Shown: in pieces, positions 1-7,495 of the stretch | Layout: each line of letters starts with the position of its first letter | Numbering within the stretch: position 1 is the first letter of the stretch | Source: an uncultured Collinsella sp. | GTDB taxonomy: Bacteria > Actinomycetota > Coriobacteriia > Coriobacteriales > Coriobacteriaceae | Reading direction: 5' to 3' | DNA: 8,922 bases | NCBI GenBank assembly: GCA_902494295.1 | Contig: CABUSL010000091.1 | Span: forward strand, 1 to 8,922 | The notes under the pieces: generated by a model | Databases searched by the model: none | What the model was told of the DNA's origin: nothing | What the model saw: only the letters and a program-made list of their open reading frames with translations | Made by a program: the position numbers and the translations under genes

Positions 1-198
1 CAAGATCGCCGCCCGCTGCTCGTCGGTCACCGCCACGGGACGGTCGTCGTCATCGCGCGCAAAGGCACGCGTGGACGAGCGGTGCTCCAAGATGTCCAGC
101 ACCGCGTTACCCGTAGTCTCGACCGGATAACCGTTCGCATCCACGCCCGCAGCTCCGCCGCAGTGCCCGGCACCCGTCATACAAACCCGCTCGCCCAT
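1..198 (-). CDS. Nitroreductase family protein, N-terminal part (runs off left edge)
   Basis: The minus strand encodes 66 codons from an ATG at 198 and stays open to position 1, so only the N-terminus is visible. A GAGGA ribosome binding site (plus 206-210) lies 7 nt upstream, which supports this start; a second in-frame ATG is codon 7. Around residues 33-46 the segment AVLDILEHRSSTRAF resembles the start of nitroreductase-family FMN enzymes, where a short helix is followed by an Arg-Ser-x-Arg-x-Phe type motif that contacts the FMN phosphate. Members reduce nitro groups, quinones or flavins with NAD(P)H in the cytoplasm. It is odd that about 35 residues precede this motif, including Cys6, His12 and Cys13 in a Gly-rich stretch, since many family members have only a few residues there. 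The gene is transcribed divergently from the LTA synthase gene. The family call rests on a short motif, and the catalytic core is outside the window. Confidence 0.68.
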   Translation of the reverse strand, partial: MGERVCMTGAGHCGGAAGVDANGYPVETTGNAVLDILEHRSSTRAFARDDDDRPVAVTDEQRAAIL

Positions 199-412
199 AG
201 CTCTATCCTCGCCAATTCTTTAAGAAGCCTTTACGTTTCCGTGTAATTCCCGTCCATTATCGCGCAGGCCGCCACTACATTGCGCCACACCGCCGCACAT
301 GCGCGTTAATATGGCTGGTTGTCGTGCGCAGCCCGCAAATGCAGTGCATATTTAGGTAACAATCGGGTAAACCCCCGCTTTCGTAGGTTTTAAGTTTGTG
401 AGGAGTCTCAGC
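199..412. promoter_or_regulatory. Divergent intergenic region between nitroreductase-like and LTA synthase genes
   Basis: These 214 bp separate two divergent start codons and must hold both promoters. I see no convincing -35/-10 pair. Weak -10-like elements are GATAAT on the minus strand (plus 256-261) and an AT-rich stretch around 347-360 on the plus strand. An 11-bp inverted repeat, ATGCAGTGCAT (339-349), lies next to the plus-strand AT-rich stretch and could be an operator. No gene, tRNA or riboswitch-like structure is evident. Confidence 0.4.
400..405 (+). promoter_or_regulatory. Ribosome binding site that decides the LTA synthase start
   Basis: GAGGAG is 7 nt upstream of the ATG at 413. 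A GTG at 398 is also in frame but overlaps this ribosome binding site and has no good site of its own, so ATG 413 is preferred. Confidence 0.75.
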
Positions 413-2713
413 ATGTTCGCTGCCGCCATCTCGCTCGTCGGTCTTGCGGCGACCGTCTACCTTGTCTTGCGCGAGGCCAAGGCCATTCGCGCTCAGTCGG
501 GCACCGTTGCCAAAAGCGCTCTTGGGTGGAGCGTCGTCTTCGGCCTGTTCCAGGTCTTTTTGACTATTTGGGGCGCCATTGGCCTCGTCGCCCAAAACGA
601 GCCGCTCGCCTTTGTGATGCTCATCCTGACCAACGCCATCCTCACCGGATGCGCCTGGGCCAGCATCGCCCGCGATCGCATCGCCCCGCGCGTCTTTGCG
701 TTCGCCAAGCCCGACGCCCCCGCCCCCACCGGCAAGCTCGCCCGCCTGCGCGGCGCCTTTGTGGGCAAACCACTCGTCGCCGCCGTCCTGTGCCTGCTGC
801 TCGCCGGCGTCTTTGCGCTGCTGGGCATGGAGGTCTCGTCCAACCACGACTTTACCTGGGTCTACCCCCTGTGCATCCTGCTCGAGTGGGCCATCATCAC
901 CGTGCTCATGATCGGCTTGTTCTTCCTGTTCCAGCGCCACGGCGCAGCTCCCGCGGTCCTGGCCTTTGCCCTCTTTGTCCTGGGCATTGCCGAGTTCTTC
1001 GTCATCACGTTTAAATCCATGCCCATCCAGCCGGGCGACCTTTCGGCCATCTCCACCGCCGCCGCGGTCGCCGGCACCGGCTACACCTTCTCCATCTCGC
1101 TGTTCTGTGTGCTGTCCATGGGCTTTACCGCCATCGCCATGCTGCTGTGCGAGTACGCCGGCCTGGTGGCACCGCACCGTCAGAAGGGTGCCGCCAACGC
1201 CAAGCGCATGCTGCTCACCAACCTGCTCGTGGCAGTGCTGTGCCTGGGCGGCGTAACCGCGCATGTCACGCTCATCGACTACTACAACACCCTCGGCATC
1301 ACCGTCTACACCTGGCGCCCGCTCGAGAGCTACTGGCGCGAGGGCTACCTGCCCGCTTTTATTAGTGCAGCGCAGTCCATCAAGCCGCCCAAACCCGCCG
1401 ACTATTCTGTCGATGACGCCAAGGCCACGCTCAAAAAGTACGCCAAGGCCTACGACAAGTCCGACGCCGCCAAGAGTGACGAGCGCACCGCCGCGAAGGA
1501 GCAGTTCGATAGCGAGAAGCCCACGGTCATCGCCATCATGAACGAGACCTTCTCGGATCTTTCGATCTATCAGGAGATGCGCGCCGGCTACGAGGGCCCG
1601 CAGTACTTTAAGAACCTGTCCAACTGCCTCAGCCGCGGCAAGCTCTATGTGAGCGCCTACGGCGGCGGTACCGCCAATACCGAGTTTGAGTTTATGACCG
1701 GCAACTCCATGGCCAACCTGGGCTCGGGCGTGTACCCCTACACCATCTACAACATGGAGACGACCGGGAACCTGGCAGAACAGTTCAAATCGCTCGGCTA
1801 TTCCACCACGGCCATGCACCCCAACCACGCGACCAACTGGAACCGCGAGAACGTCTACAAGGACTTTGGCTTTGACCAGTTCCTGTCTATCAATGACTTC
1901 CAGGGAGCCGACACCCTGCGCGGCATGGTGACCGACCAGGCTACCTACGACAAGATTCTTGAGCTGCTCGACCAGAACGCCGATCCGCAGTTTATCTTCG
2001 ACGTGACCATGCAGAACCACTCGGGCTACGATACGGGCCTGCTGCCGGTCGACAAGCAGATGCACCTGAATATCGACACGACCGATTTGGACGCCAAGAC
2101 CGTCGAGGACGGCACGCTCTCCGATGTCGACGAGTATGTCTCGTGCATCGAGCAGTCCGACCAGGCGCTGCGCTACTTCCTCAACGCCCTGAGCAAGCTC
2201 GACCGTAAGGTGGTCGTGGTGTTCTGGGGCGACCACCAGCCGTTCTTCCCGTCCAAGTTTAATGACAAGTGGTTTACCGGCGAAGACGATGCTACGCATC
2301 AGGAGCGCCTGTGGCAGACCGACTACATCATCTGGGCCAACTACGACGTTGCCGGTTGCGACCAGACGAGCGAGGTCGACGACCTGTCCACCAACTACCT
2401 GTCCACGCAGCTCATGCAGCTGATCGGCGCCCCGCTGACCGACTACCAGAAAGCGCACATGACGCTGCGCGAGTCGCTGCCCGCCATCAACTCCGTGGGC
2501 TACGAGGACGCCAGCCTGCGCTGGGCGCTCTCCTCCAACGTCACCGGTGACGACGCTGCTGCCGCAGCCGCAACCAAGGCGCGCGAGGATTACGCCAAGA
2601 TGCAGTACTACGAGATGTTCCGCGACGGCAAGAACGTCTATACGGAGCACTTCCAGACCGAGGCCAACGAAACCGACCCCAACCTGGCACCGGGTACGAC
2701 CAAGATCAAGTAG
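413..2713 (+). CDS. LTA synthase family membrane protein (sulfatase-fold phosphoglycerol transferase)
   Basis: This 766-residue protein has a multi-pass N-terminal half and an extracellular sulfatase-fold C-terminal half, as in LtaS-type enzymes that move glycerophosphate from phosphatidylglycerol onto a cell-surface polymer. About eight hydrophobic segments fall between residues 1 and 290; S. aureus LtaS has five, so the first three (roughly 1-86) look like an extra module. The motif QPGDL near 206 resembles the conserved loop before the last membrane segments. The catalytic domain spans about 365-690. Glu378 in MNETF is the likely metal ligand, Thr420 in GGGTANTEF the likely nucleophile, Trp476 and Arg478 in NWNRE the likely substrate contacts, His536 in MQNHSGYD, and Asp607-His608 in FWGDHQPFF metal ligands. 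These are assigned by family pattern. The C-terminus is Ala/Glu rich and polar. It appears monocistronic, with its own terminators. The exact polymer is not known: it could be LTA or another glycerophosphate glycan. Confidence 0.9.
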   Translation: MFAAAISLVGLAATVYLVLREAKAIRAQSGTVAKSALGWSVVFGLFQVFLTIWGAIGLVAQNEPLAFVMLILTNAILTGCAWASIARDRIAPRVFAFAKPDAPAPTGKLARLRGAFVGKPLVAAVLCLLLAGVFALLGMEVSSNHDFTWVYPLCILLEWAIITVLMIGLFFLFQRHGAAPAVLAFALFVLGIAEFFVITFKSMPIQPGDLSAISTAAAVAGTGYTFSISLFCVLSMGFTAIAMLLCEYAGLVAPHRQKGAANAKRMLLTNLLVAVLCLGGVTAHVTLIDYYNTLGITVYTWRPLESYWREGYLPAFISAAQSIKPPKPADYSVDDAKATLKKYAKAYDKSDAAKSDERTAAKEQFDSEKPTVIAIMNETFSDLSIYQEMRAGYEGPQYFKNLSNCLSRGKLYVSAYGGGTANTEFEFMTGNSMANLGSGVYPYTIYNMETTGNLAEQFKSLGYSTTAMHPNHATNWNRENVYKDFGFDQFLSINDFQGADTLRGMVTDQATYDKILELLDQNADPQFIFDVTMQNHSGYDTGLLPVDKQMHLNIDTTDLDAKTVEDGTLSDVDEYVSCIEQSDQALRYFLNALSKLDRKVVVVFWGDHQPFFPSKFNDKWFTGEDDATHQERLWQTDYIIWANYDVAGCDQTSEVDDLSTNYLSTQLMQLIGAPLTDYQKAHMTLRESLPAINSVGYEDASLRWALSSNVTGDDAAAAAATKAREDYAKMQYYEMFRDGKNVYTEHFQTEANETDPNLAPGTTKIK

Positions 2714-2740
2714 CGACTAGCTGCGAGTTCATAACTGAAA

Positions 2741-2786
2741 CGTCTGTCCGGACGGAGGCATATAAGGTTCCCTGCTCGGACAGACG
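2741..2786 (+). terminator. Large-loop hairpin just after the LTA synthase gene
   Basis: CGTCTGTCCG (2741-2750) pairs perfectly over 10 bp with CGGACAGACG (2777-2786) around a 26-nt loop, followed by a T-rich but interrupted CCTTGTTGTTG. It lies 27 nt after the stop codon. It may be a weak first terminator or an mRNA 3'-end stabilising structure ahead of the stronger terminator at 2840. Confidence 0.5.
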
Positions 2787-2839
2787 CCTTGTTGTTGAAG
2801 CGCGGCTTGTCATGGGGGCACCCGCAACATATATAAGTT

Positions 2840-2865
2840 AAAGGCCACGTCATGTGGCCTTTTTT
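2840..2865 (+). terminator. Intrinsic terminator of the LTA synthase transcript
   Basis: AAAGGCCAC (2840-2848) pairs with GTGGCCTTT (2854-2862) across a 5-nt loop, and the T run continues to 2865. This is a textbook rho-independent terminator on the plus strand. The reverse strand has a weaker tail, so it may also stop minus-strand read-through from the flavodoxin gene. Confidence 0.85.
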
Positions 2866-3001
2866 GCATCCGGAAACCGTGTCCCACTCTGAATACATCC
2901 AGCGAACGCATGCGAGCGTGTCGTCCAGGACGGCCTCGTCATCAGGGCGATGGAAAATATCGCCCCAGACGCTTGCCATCGTTGCGCCCACGAGCGTCAA
3001 G
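2866..3001. other. Spacer between convergent terminators
   Basis: This spacer lies between the plus-strand terminator of the LTA synthase gene and the minus-strand terminator of the flavodoxin gene. It has no convincing gene. The minus strand is open throughout, with an ATG at 2979 and a stretch that reads like natural protein (including GDIFHRPDDEAVLDD), but there is no ribosome binding site and the frame runs through both flanking terminator hairpins. It could be a gene remnant or chance. Confidence 0.4.
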
Positions 3002-3029
3002 AAAAAAGCCTCGAGGATTTCGAGGCTTT
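3002..3029 (-). terminator. Intrinsic terminator of the flavodoxin-family gene
   Basis: AAAGCCTCGA (3005-3014) pairs with TCGAGGCTTT (3020-3029) with a 5-nt loop. Read on the minus strand the hairpin ends in a run of six T (plus 3002-3007), 43 nt after the flavodoxin stop codon. The stem also ends in TTT on the plus strand, so it may be partly bidirectional. Confidence 0.85.
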
Positions 3030-3071
3030 CACATTTGTATTGTTTTGCACGAAGCACCACAAACGACGAAG

Positions 3072-3623
3072 CTACTCGCCCAGCACGGCCTTCTTGGCGG
3101 CTGCGGCCATGTTGCCCAGGTCCTCCTTGGTGGGATGGTCCTTCGCGGCAACCCAGTTGTCGAGCAGCATCTTAAATCGGGCGTTTTCGGGATCCTGCTC
3201 AAGCATTGCCTCGTAGCGCTGCTTGACGGCGGGACCCATCTTGCCTTGGCACATCGCCCAGCCCGCAAGCTCGGCATCGTTGGCCAAATTGGAGGTCACG
3301 CGGTCGATAATCTGCTGGTAATAGCTCTGGTCGGCACCAAAACCGCAGGTGCCAAACAGGAAGACGCGCTTGCCGTGCAAGGCGGAGAGCAACGTCGCGA
3401 CCGAAGGCGTGCACGCGCCCTTGTCGCACCAAAAACCGACGAGCACCGTGTCGGCCGCGCAGGCGCCCTGCGCCTCGAGCGCAACCTGATCTGCATCCGC
3501 ATCGTCGCTCAACGCCGCGGCATGGACAAACTCAACACCCGCAGCCTGCAGAGCGCGCTTGATCGCGCCCGAAACCATCCTGGTATTACCGCTCTTGCTG
3601 TTGACCACCAAAGAGCACGTCAT
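3072..3623 (-). CDS. Flavodoxin family protein (Flavodoxin_3 / BilS-like)
   Basis: This 183-residue cytoplasmic flavoprotein most likely carries electrons through bound FMN. The N-terminal loop NSKSGNT (residues 8-14) after a hydrophobic strand is the FMN phosphate-binding loop of flavodoxins. GFWCDKGAC (63-71) and FGTCGFG (90-96) match the two other FMN-contacting loops of the small family that includes proteins named BilS. CQGKM (125-129) followed by a helical region is another feature I recall from that family. BilS is linked in gut anaerobes to the bilirubin reductase BilR, but no BilR-like gene is in this window, so only the family is claimed. ATG 3623 was chosen over an in-frame GTG at 3629. 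The GAGG site (plus 3634-3637) is 10 nt from the ATG and only 4 nt from the GTG, so the choice is not certain. The gene lies 111 bp downstream of the ABC operon in the same direction and has its own terminator. Confidence 0.82.
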   Translation of the reverse strand: MTCSLVVNSKSGNTRMVSGAIKRALQAAGVEFVHAAALSDDADADQVALEAQGACAADTVLVGFWCDKGACTPSVATLLSALHGKRVFLFGTCGFGADQSYYQQIIDRVTSNLANDAELAGWAMCQGKMGPAVKQRYEAMLEQDPENARFKMLLDNWVAAKDHPTKEDLGNMAAAAKKAVLGE

Positions 3624-3682
3624 AGTCACGTTGCCTCGTTTCCCCCAAAACTAAAGCCACTAATGCAATTTATTAGATGAAT

Positions 3683-3710
3683 ATCTTAGTACTAACAACG
3701 CAGATGTAAA
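3683..3710 (-). promoter_or_regulatory. Possible promoter of the flavodoxin-family gene
   Basis: On the minus strand TTTACA (plus 3705-3710) and TAAGAT (plus 3683-3688) are separated by 16 bp, in an AT-rich patch that contrasts with the GC-rich surroundings. Both elements match the consensus only in part. An alternative TTGTTA/TAATAA pair lies 12-13 bp closer to the gene. This would let the flavodoxin gene be transcribed apart from the ABC operon. Confidence 0.35.
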
Positions 3711-3718
3711 CCATCTGC
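3700..3718 (-). terminator. Hairpin after the ABC exporter operon (weak terminator or attenuator)
   Basis: GCAGATG and CATCTGC form a 7-bp stem with a 5-nt loop, 16 nt past the stop codon of the second ABC gene. On the minus strand it is followed by GTTGTTAG, not a true T run, so termination may be partial and read-through into the flavodoxin gene is possible. It overlaps the -35 element of the possible flavodoxin promoter. Confidence 0.4.
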
Positions 3719-3734
3719 CGCTAATCGGTAACCC

Positions 3735-5594
3735 CTACTGGGCGAATTGGCTGCGGTAGAGTTCGGCGTAGAAGCCGCCTGCCGCTAGCAGCTCGTCGTG
3801 CGTGCCGCGCTCGATAATCTGGCCGTCGCGCATCACCAAAATGCAGTCGGCGTTGCGGATGGTGCTCAGGCGATGCGCCACGACAAAGCTTGTGCGGCCA
3901 GCCATGAGCTCGTCGAATGCCGCCTGCACCTGCAGCTCGGTGCGGGTATCGATGCTCGAGGTCGCCTCGTCCAGCAGCAAAATCGCCGGGTCGGTGAGCA
4001 TGACGCGTGCGATGCACAGCAGCTGTTTTTGACCCTGGCTAAACGTGCCGCCGTCCTCGCCGATCACCGTATCGTAGCCGCCTGGCAGCTGCACGATAAA
4101 CTTGTGCGCGTGCGCGCGCTTGGCCGCCTCGACAACCTGTTCGCGCGTGGCATCGGGACAACCGTAGGCGATGTTTTCCGCCACCGTGCCCTCGAACAGC
4201 CAAGTGTCCTGCAGCACCATGCCAAAGGCGCGGCGCAGGCTTGCGCGCGTGTAGTCACGCGAGGAACGGCCATCGACCGCAATGCGACCGGCATCGATAT
4301 CGTAAAAACGCAGTAGCAAATTGATGAGCGTCGTCTTGCCACAGCCCGTAGGACCGACCAGGGCAAAGCGCATACCGGGCTTGGCATCGATGCAGATATC
4401 CTGCAGCAGCTTGCGGTCGGGCACGTAGCTAAAGTCCACGTGTTCAAAAGTCACCTCGCCCTGCGGGGCGACAAGCTCTACAGCGTCCGACGCGTCGGGC
4501 TCCTGCTCGCGCGCATCGAGCAGCGCAAACATGCGGCGCGCCGAGGCGTACGCGGTCTGGATCTGCGTAATGACGTTGGTGACCTCGTTGAACGGCTTGG
4601 TGTACTGGTTGGCGTAGGACAGGAAGATCTGCACGCCGCCCACCGTAAGCGCCGCGGGCACGCCCGTGATCACGCCCACGCAGCCGATCACAGCGACCAC
4701 GGCATAGATGATGTTATTGATAAAACGCGTACCGGGGTTGGAGAGCGAACCCATAAACTGCGCGCACTCGCCCGCGGTGTAGAGCTCGGCATTGAGGGCA
4801 TCGAAGCGCTGCTGAGCGTTGGGGCCATAGGCAAAGGCGTCGACAAGCTTCTGCTCGCCCACGTACTCCTCGATATGGCCGCCAAGCTGACCCTGAATAC
4901 GCTGCTGCGCCGTAAAGCTTTTGTTGGAGAGCTTGGCGATGGCGCCGGCTGCAAAAATGGAAAGCGGCGTGACGAGTACCACCACGAGCGTCATGGTCAG
5001 GTTAATGGAGAGCATAAACGCGAGCGTGCCAACGATGGTGATAACGCCGGTGAATAGCTGGGTAAAGCCCTGGAGCAGACCGTCGCCCACCTGGTCGACG
5101 TCGTTGACCACGCGGCTCATAAGGTCGCCGTGGGCATGGCTGTCGATAAAGCTGAGCGGCATGCGGCTGAGCTTGTCACTCGCCTCCACGCGCATGTCGC
5201 GCACCGTTTCGTAGGACAGGCGGTTGACGCAATAGCCCTGCAGCCACTGGAAGGCCGCAGCACCTACGACGACAATCGCGAGCTCGGTAACGAGCGGCAG
5301 CAGTGCATCGAAATCCACCTGCCCGGCGGCAACGATCAGGTCGATGCCCTCGCCAATGAGGATGGGCGTGTAGAGCTGCAGAATCACCGAGACGGCGGCA
5401 CTTAAAAACGATGCCGCAAACGAAACGCGGTGCGGGCGAACATAGCCCAGCAGGCGGCGGGTCACCACACCCACGGGATAGCGCTCGGGATCGCCGGGCT
5501 GGCGCGGACCGTCGCCCAGGTCGTTGAGGTTATCGTTACCGGACACGTTGGCCGTCATCGTGGCGACCGAACCGGAAGAAGTATACGGATTCAT
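3735..5594 (-). CDS. ABC exporter half-transporter, catalytic-site subunit (second gene of pair)
   Basis: This 619-residue half-transporter has a six-helix membrane domain (about 50-345) followed by a nucleotide-binding domain (about 375-610). A polar 40-residue N-terminal extension precedes the membrane domain. Motifs seen are Walker A GPTGCGKTT (414-422), Q-loop Gln462, signature FSQGQ (518-522) in place of LSGGQ, Walker B ILLLDE with Asp542 and catalytic Glu543, and switch His574 in AHRLST. The ATP-hydrolysing residues are intact but the signature is altered, complementary to the partner at 5595-7451. This fits a heterodimeric multidrug-type exporter of the LmrCD/BmrCD/TM287-288 kind. The ATG directly follows the partner's TAA, and an AGGAGG site (plus 5603-5608) sits 8 nt upstream inside the partner gene, so translation is probably coupled. 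The substrate (drug, lipid or peptide) cannot be told from sequence. Confidence 0.93.
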   Translation of the reverse strand: MNPYTSSGSVATMTANVSGNDNLNDLGDGPRQPGDPERYPVGVVTRRLLGYVRPHRVSFAASFLSAAVSVILQLYTPILIGEGIDLIVAAGQVDFDALLPLVTELAIVVVGAAAFQWLQGYCVNRLSYETVRDMRVEASDKLSRMPLSFIDSHAHGDLMSRVVNDVDQVGDGLLQGFTQLFTGVITIVGTLAFMLSINLTMTLVVVLVTPLSIFAAGAIAKLSNKSFTAQQRIQGQLGGHIEEYVGEQKLVDAFAYGPNAQQRFDALNAELYTAGECAQFMGSLSNPGTRFINNIIYAVVAVIGCVGVITGVPAALTVGGVQIFLSYANQYTKPFNEVTNVITQIQTAYASARRMFALLDAREQEPDASDAVELVAPQGEVTFEHVDFSYVPDRKLLQDICIDAKPGMRFALVGPTGCGKTTLINLLLRFYDIDAGRIAVDGRSSRDYTRASLRRAFGMVLQDTWLFEGTVAENIAYGCPDATREQVVEAAKRAHAHKFIVQLPGGYDTVIGEDGGTFSQGQKQLLCIARVMLTDPAILLLDEATSSIDTRTELQVQAAFDELMAGRTSFVVAHRLSTIRNADCILVMRDGQIIERGTHDELLAAGGFYAELYRSQFAQ

Positions 5595-7451
5595 TTAGCA
5601 GCCCTCCTTTACGCAGACGGATGCGGGGGCGGTTGGAGCGGACGCGGATGTCGCACTCCCCTGCCGGCCCTCGAGCTCCTCGCGGCGAAGCTGCGACTGG
5701 CAAATCTCGCGATAGAGCTGGCAGGTCGTGTACAGTTCATCGTGCGTGCCCAGGCCCGCAACCGAACCGTGGTCGAGTACGCAGATCATGTCGGCGTCGC
5801 GCACGGTCGAGACGCGCTGGCTCACGATGACGGTCGTCAGCGGCAGCCCCCCCTCGGCGGCACCGCGCACACTGCGCTCGCGGATGGCATGGCGAAGCGC
5901 CGCGTCGGTCTTAAAGTCGAGCGCCGAGGCAGAATCGTCCATGATCAATATCTGAGGCGAGCCCACCAGGGCGCGCGCGATGGTCAGGCGCTGGCGTTGG
6001 CCACCGCTGAAGTTCTTGCCGCCCGCCTCGACCGGGGCATCGAGCCCCTGCGGCTTGTTGCGCACGAACTCGTTCGCCTGCGCCATGTCGAGCGCCGCCC
6101 AGAGATCCTCGTCGGTCGCAGCCTCGTCGCGCCAGGTCAGGTTGCCGCGGATGGTGCCGCTCACCAGCGACGCGCGCTGCGGAACGGTCGCGACCACGTG
6201 GCGCAGCTGATCGAGCGGCCAGGTGCGCACGTCGGCGCCCATCACGCTCACGCTGCCGATGCCCGCATCGTACAGGCGCGGGATGAGCGAGACGAGCGTG
6301 GACTTACCGCTGCCCGTGCCGCCGATAATGCCGAGCGTCTTGCCCAGCGGGAGTTCCAGCGTCACATCGTTGACAGCATTGGCCGCGCCGGCGCCAAACG
6401 AAAAGCTCGCATGGTCAAAGCTCAGCGCAGGGACCGGAACAGCGCCACCCGTCAGGTCGCTCGGCTCAGGCAGCGCGACCGGCTGGTTGCCCTCGTCAGC
6501 GATGCTCGGCACGCAATTGAGCACCTCGTTGATACGCGACGCGCTGGCGCTCGCCTTGGTAAAGACCACGACCAGGTTGGCGACGTACACGATGGAGGTG
6601 AGCGTCTGCGTCATGTAGTTCACAAACGCCATGACCTGACCCTGCGTGAGCTCGCCCACGTTGACCTGGATGCCGCCGATCCACAGGATGGCGCACACGC
6701 CCAGGTTCATCACAAGAAACGTGACGGGGTTGAGAATCGACGAGAGCTTGCCCACCGCGATGGCAGTATTGGCCTGGTCATCGGCGGCTTGGGCAAAACG
6801 CTCGCGCTCGTGGTCCTCACGCACAAAGGCGCGAACAACGCGGGCGCCCGAAAGCCCCTCGCGGCAGATAAGCGCGATGCGGTCGAGCTTTGCCTGCAGC
6901 TGCCTGTAATACGGGATACAGCGCGCCATGACAAACCAAAACACCAGGCCGATAGCGGGCGTGCAGATCAAGAAGATCATGCCGAGCTTAAGGTCGATGG
7001 CAAGGGCCGCGCACATAGAGCCCACCGCCAAGAAGGGCCAGCGGATGAGCATGCGCACGCCCAGCGCCACGGCAAGCTGCACCTGGTTGACGTCGTTGGT
7101 GATGCGGGTGATAAGCGACGGCGTGCCAAAGCGGTCGAGTTCGGCATAGCTCAACTTGTTGATGTGCTGGTAGAGCGCACCGCGGATATCGGTGCCCATG
7201 CCCTGCGAGGTGAGCGCCGCCATCTTTTGGCAGACGAGCGTAAACGAGATGCCGATCACAGCCATGGCGCCAAGTACCATGCCGTAGTGGATAACGGCGT
7301 TCACGTCGTGCGCCCCAATGCCCTTGTCGATCATCTGGGCAATCACGAGCGGCGTAAGCAGGTCAAAGATCACTTCGATCAGCTTGCACGCAGGGCCAAT
7401 CACCATATAGCGGCGAAACTTGCCACCAAAACGCCCGAGCAGCTCAATCAT
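5595..7451 (-). CDS. ABC exporter half-transporter, degenerate-site subunit (first gene of pair)
   Basis: This 618-residue half-transporter has a membrane domain (about 15-310) and a nucleotide-binding domain (about 340-590), followed by a Ser/Ala/Pro-rich tail. Walker A is GGTGSGKST (377-385), Q-loop Gln425 and signature FSGGQ (481-485). Walker B is ILIMDD, with Asp505 followed by Asp506 where the catalytic Glu should be. The switch position is Gln545 (VSQRVST) in place of His. Its own ATP site should therefore bind but barely hydrolyse ATP, while its good signature completes the partner's active site. The start was set at ATG 7451: AGGGAG (plus 7461-7466) lies 9 nt upstream and the N-terminus then begins as is usual for the family. 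The in-frame GTG at 7508 would add 19 residues, has no ribosome binding site and overlaps a promoter-like element. The gene is the first of a two-gene operon, divergent from the surface-protein gene. Confidence 0.92.
   Translation of the reverse strand: MIELLGRFGGKFRRYMVIGPACKLIEVIFDLLTPLVIAQMIDKGIGAHDVNAVIHYGMVLGAMAVIGISFTLVCQKMAALTSQGMGTDIRGALYQHINKLSYAELDRFGTPSLITRITNDVNQVQLAVALGVRMLIRWPFLAVGSMCAALAIDLKLGMIFLICTPAIGLVFWFVMARCIPYYRQLQAKLDRIALICREGLSGARVVRAFVREDHERERFAQAADDQANTAIAVGKLSSILNPVTFLVMNLGVCAILWIGGIQVNVGELTQGQVMAFVNYMTQTLTSIVYVANLVVVFTKASASASRINEVLNCVPSIADEGNQPVALPEPSDLTGGAVPVPALSFDHASFSFGAGAANAVNDVTLELPLGKTLGIIGGTGSGKSTLVSLIPRLYDAGIGSVSVMGADVRTWPLDQLRHVVATVPQRASLVSGTIRGNLTWRDEAATDEDLWAALDMAQANEFVRNKPQGLDAPVEAGGKNFSGGQRQRLTIARALVGSPQILIMDDSASALDFKTDAALRHAIRERSVRGAAEGGLPLTTVIVSQRVSTVRDADMICVLDHGSVAGLGTHDELYTTCQLYREICQSQLRREELEGRQGSATSASAPTAPASVCVKEGC
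5603..5608 (-). promoter_or_regulatory. Intragenic ribosome binding site coupling the two ABC genes
   Basis: AGGAGG on the minus strand lies 8 nt before the ATG of the second ABC gene and inside the last codons of the first. With the TAAATG junction this points to translational coupling and matched synthesis of the two subunits. Confidence 0.8.
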
Positions 7452-7495
7452 GTATAGGCGCTCCCTATCATCATCCACATTCAATTCGAACCATG

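Noticed and set aside
275..2650. A 791-codon open frame on the minus strand across the LTA synthase gene
   Set aside because: It is the antisense shadow of a high-GC gene: composition is Val/Gly/His/Arg-rich with no domain motifs, while the plus strand has all sulfatase motifs, a ribosome binding site and terminators.
2741..2865. The two successive hairpins considered as a structured small RNA or riboswitch
   Set aside because: They lie after a stop codon with no downstream same-strand gene, and the second is a plain intrinsic terminator, so a 3'-end role is enough.
2910..3680. A 256-codon plus-strand frame opposite the flavodoxin gene
   Set aside because: It crosses the terminator at 3002-3029 and lies antisense to a gene with clear FMN-binding motifs.
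5430..7457. A 675-codon open frame on the plus strand across the first ABC gene
   Set aside because: It is antisense to a clear ABC transporter, His/Arg/Ala-rich, with no recognisable motifs or ribosome binding site.
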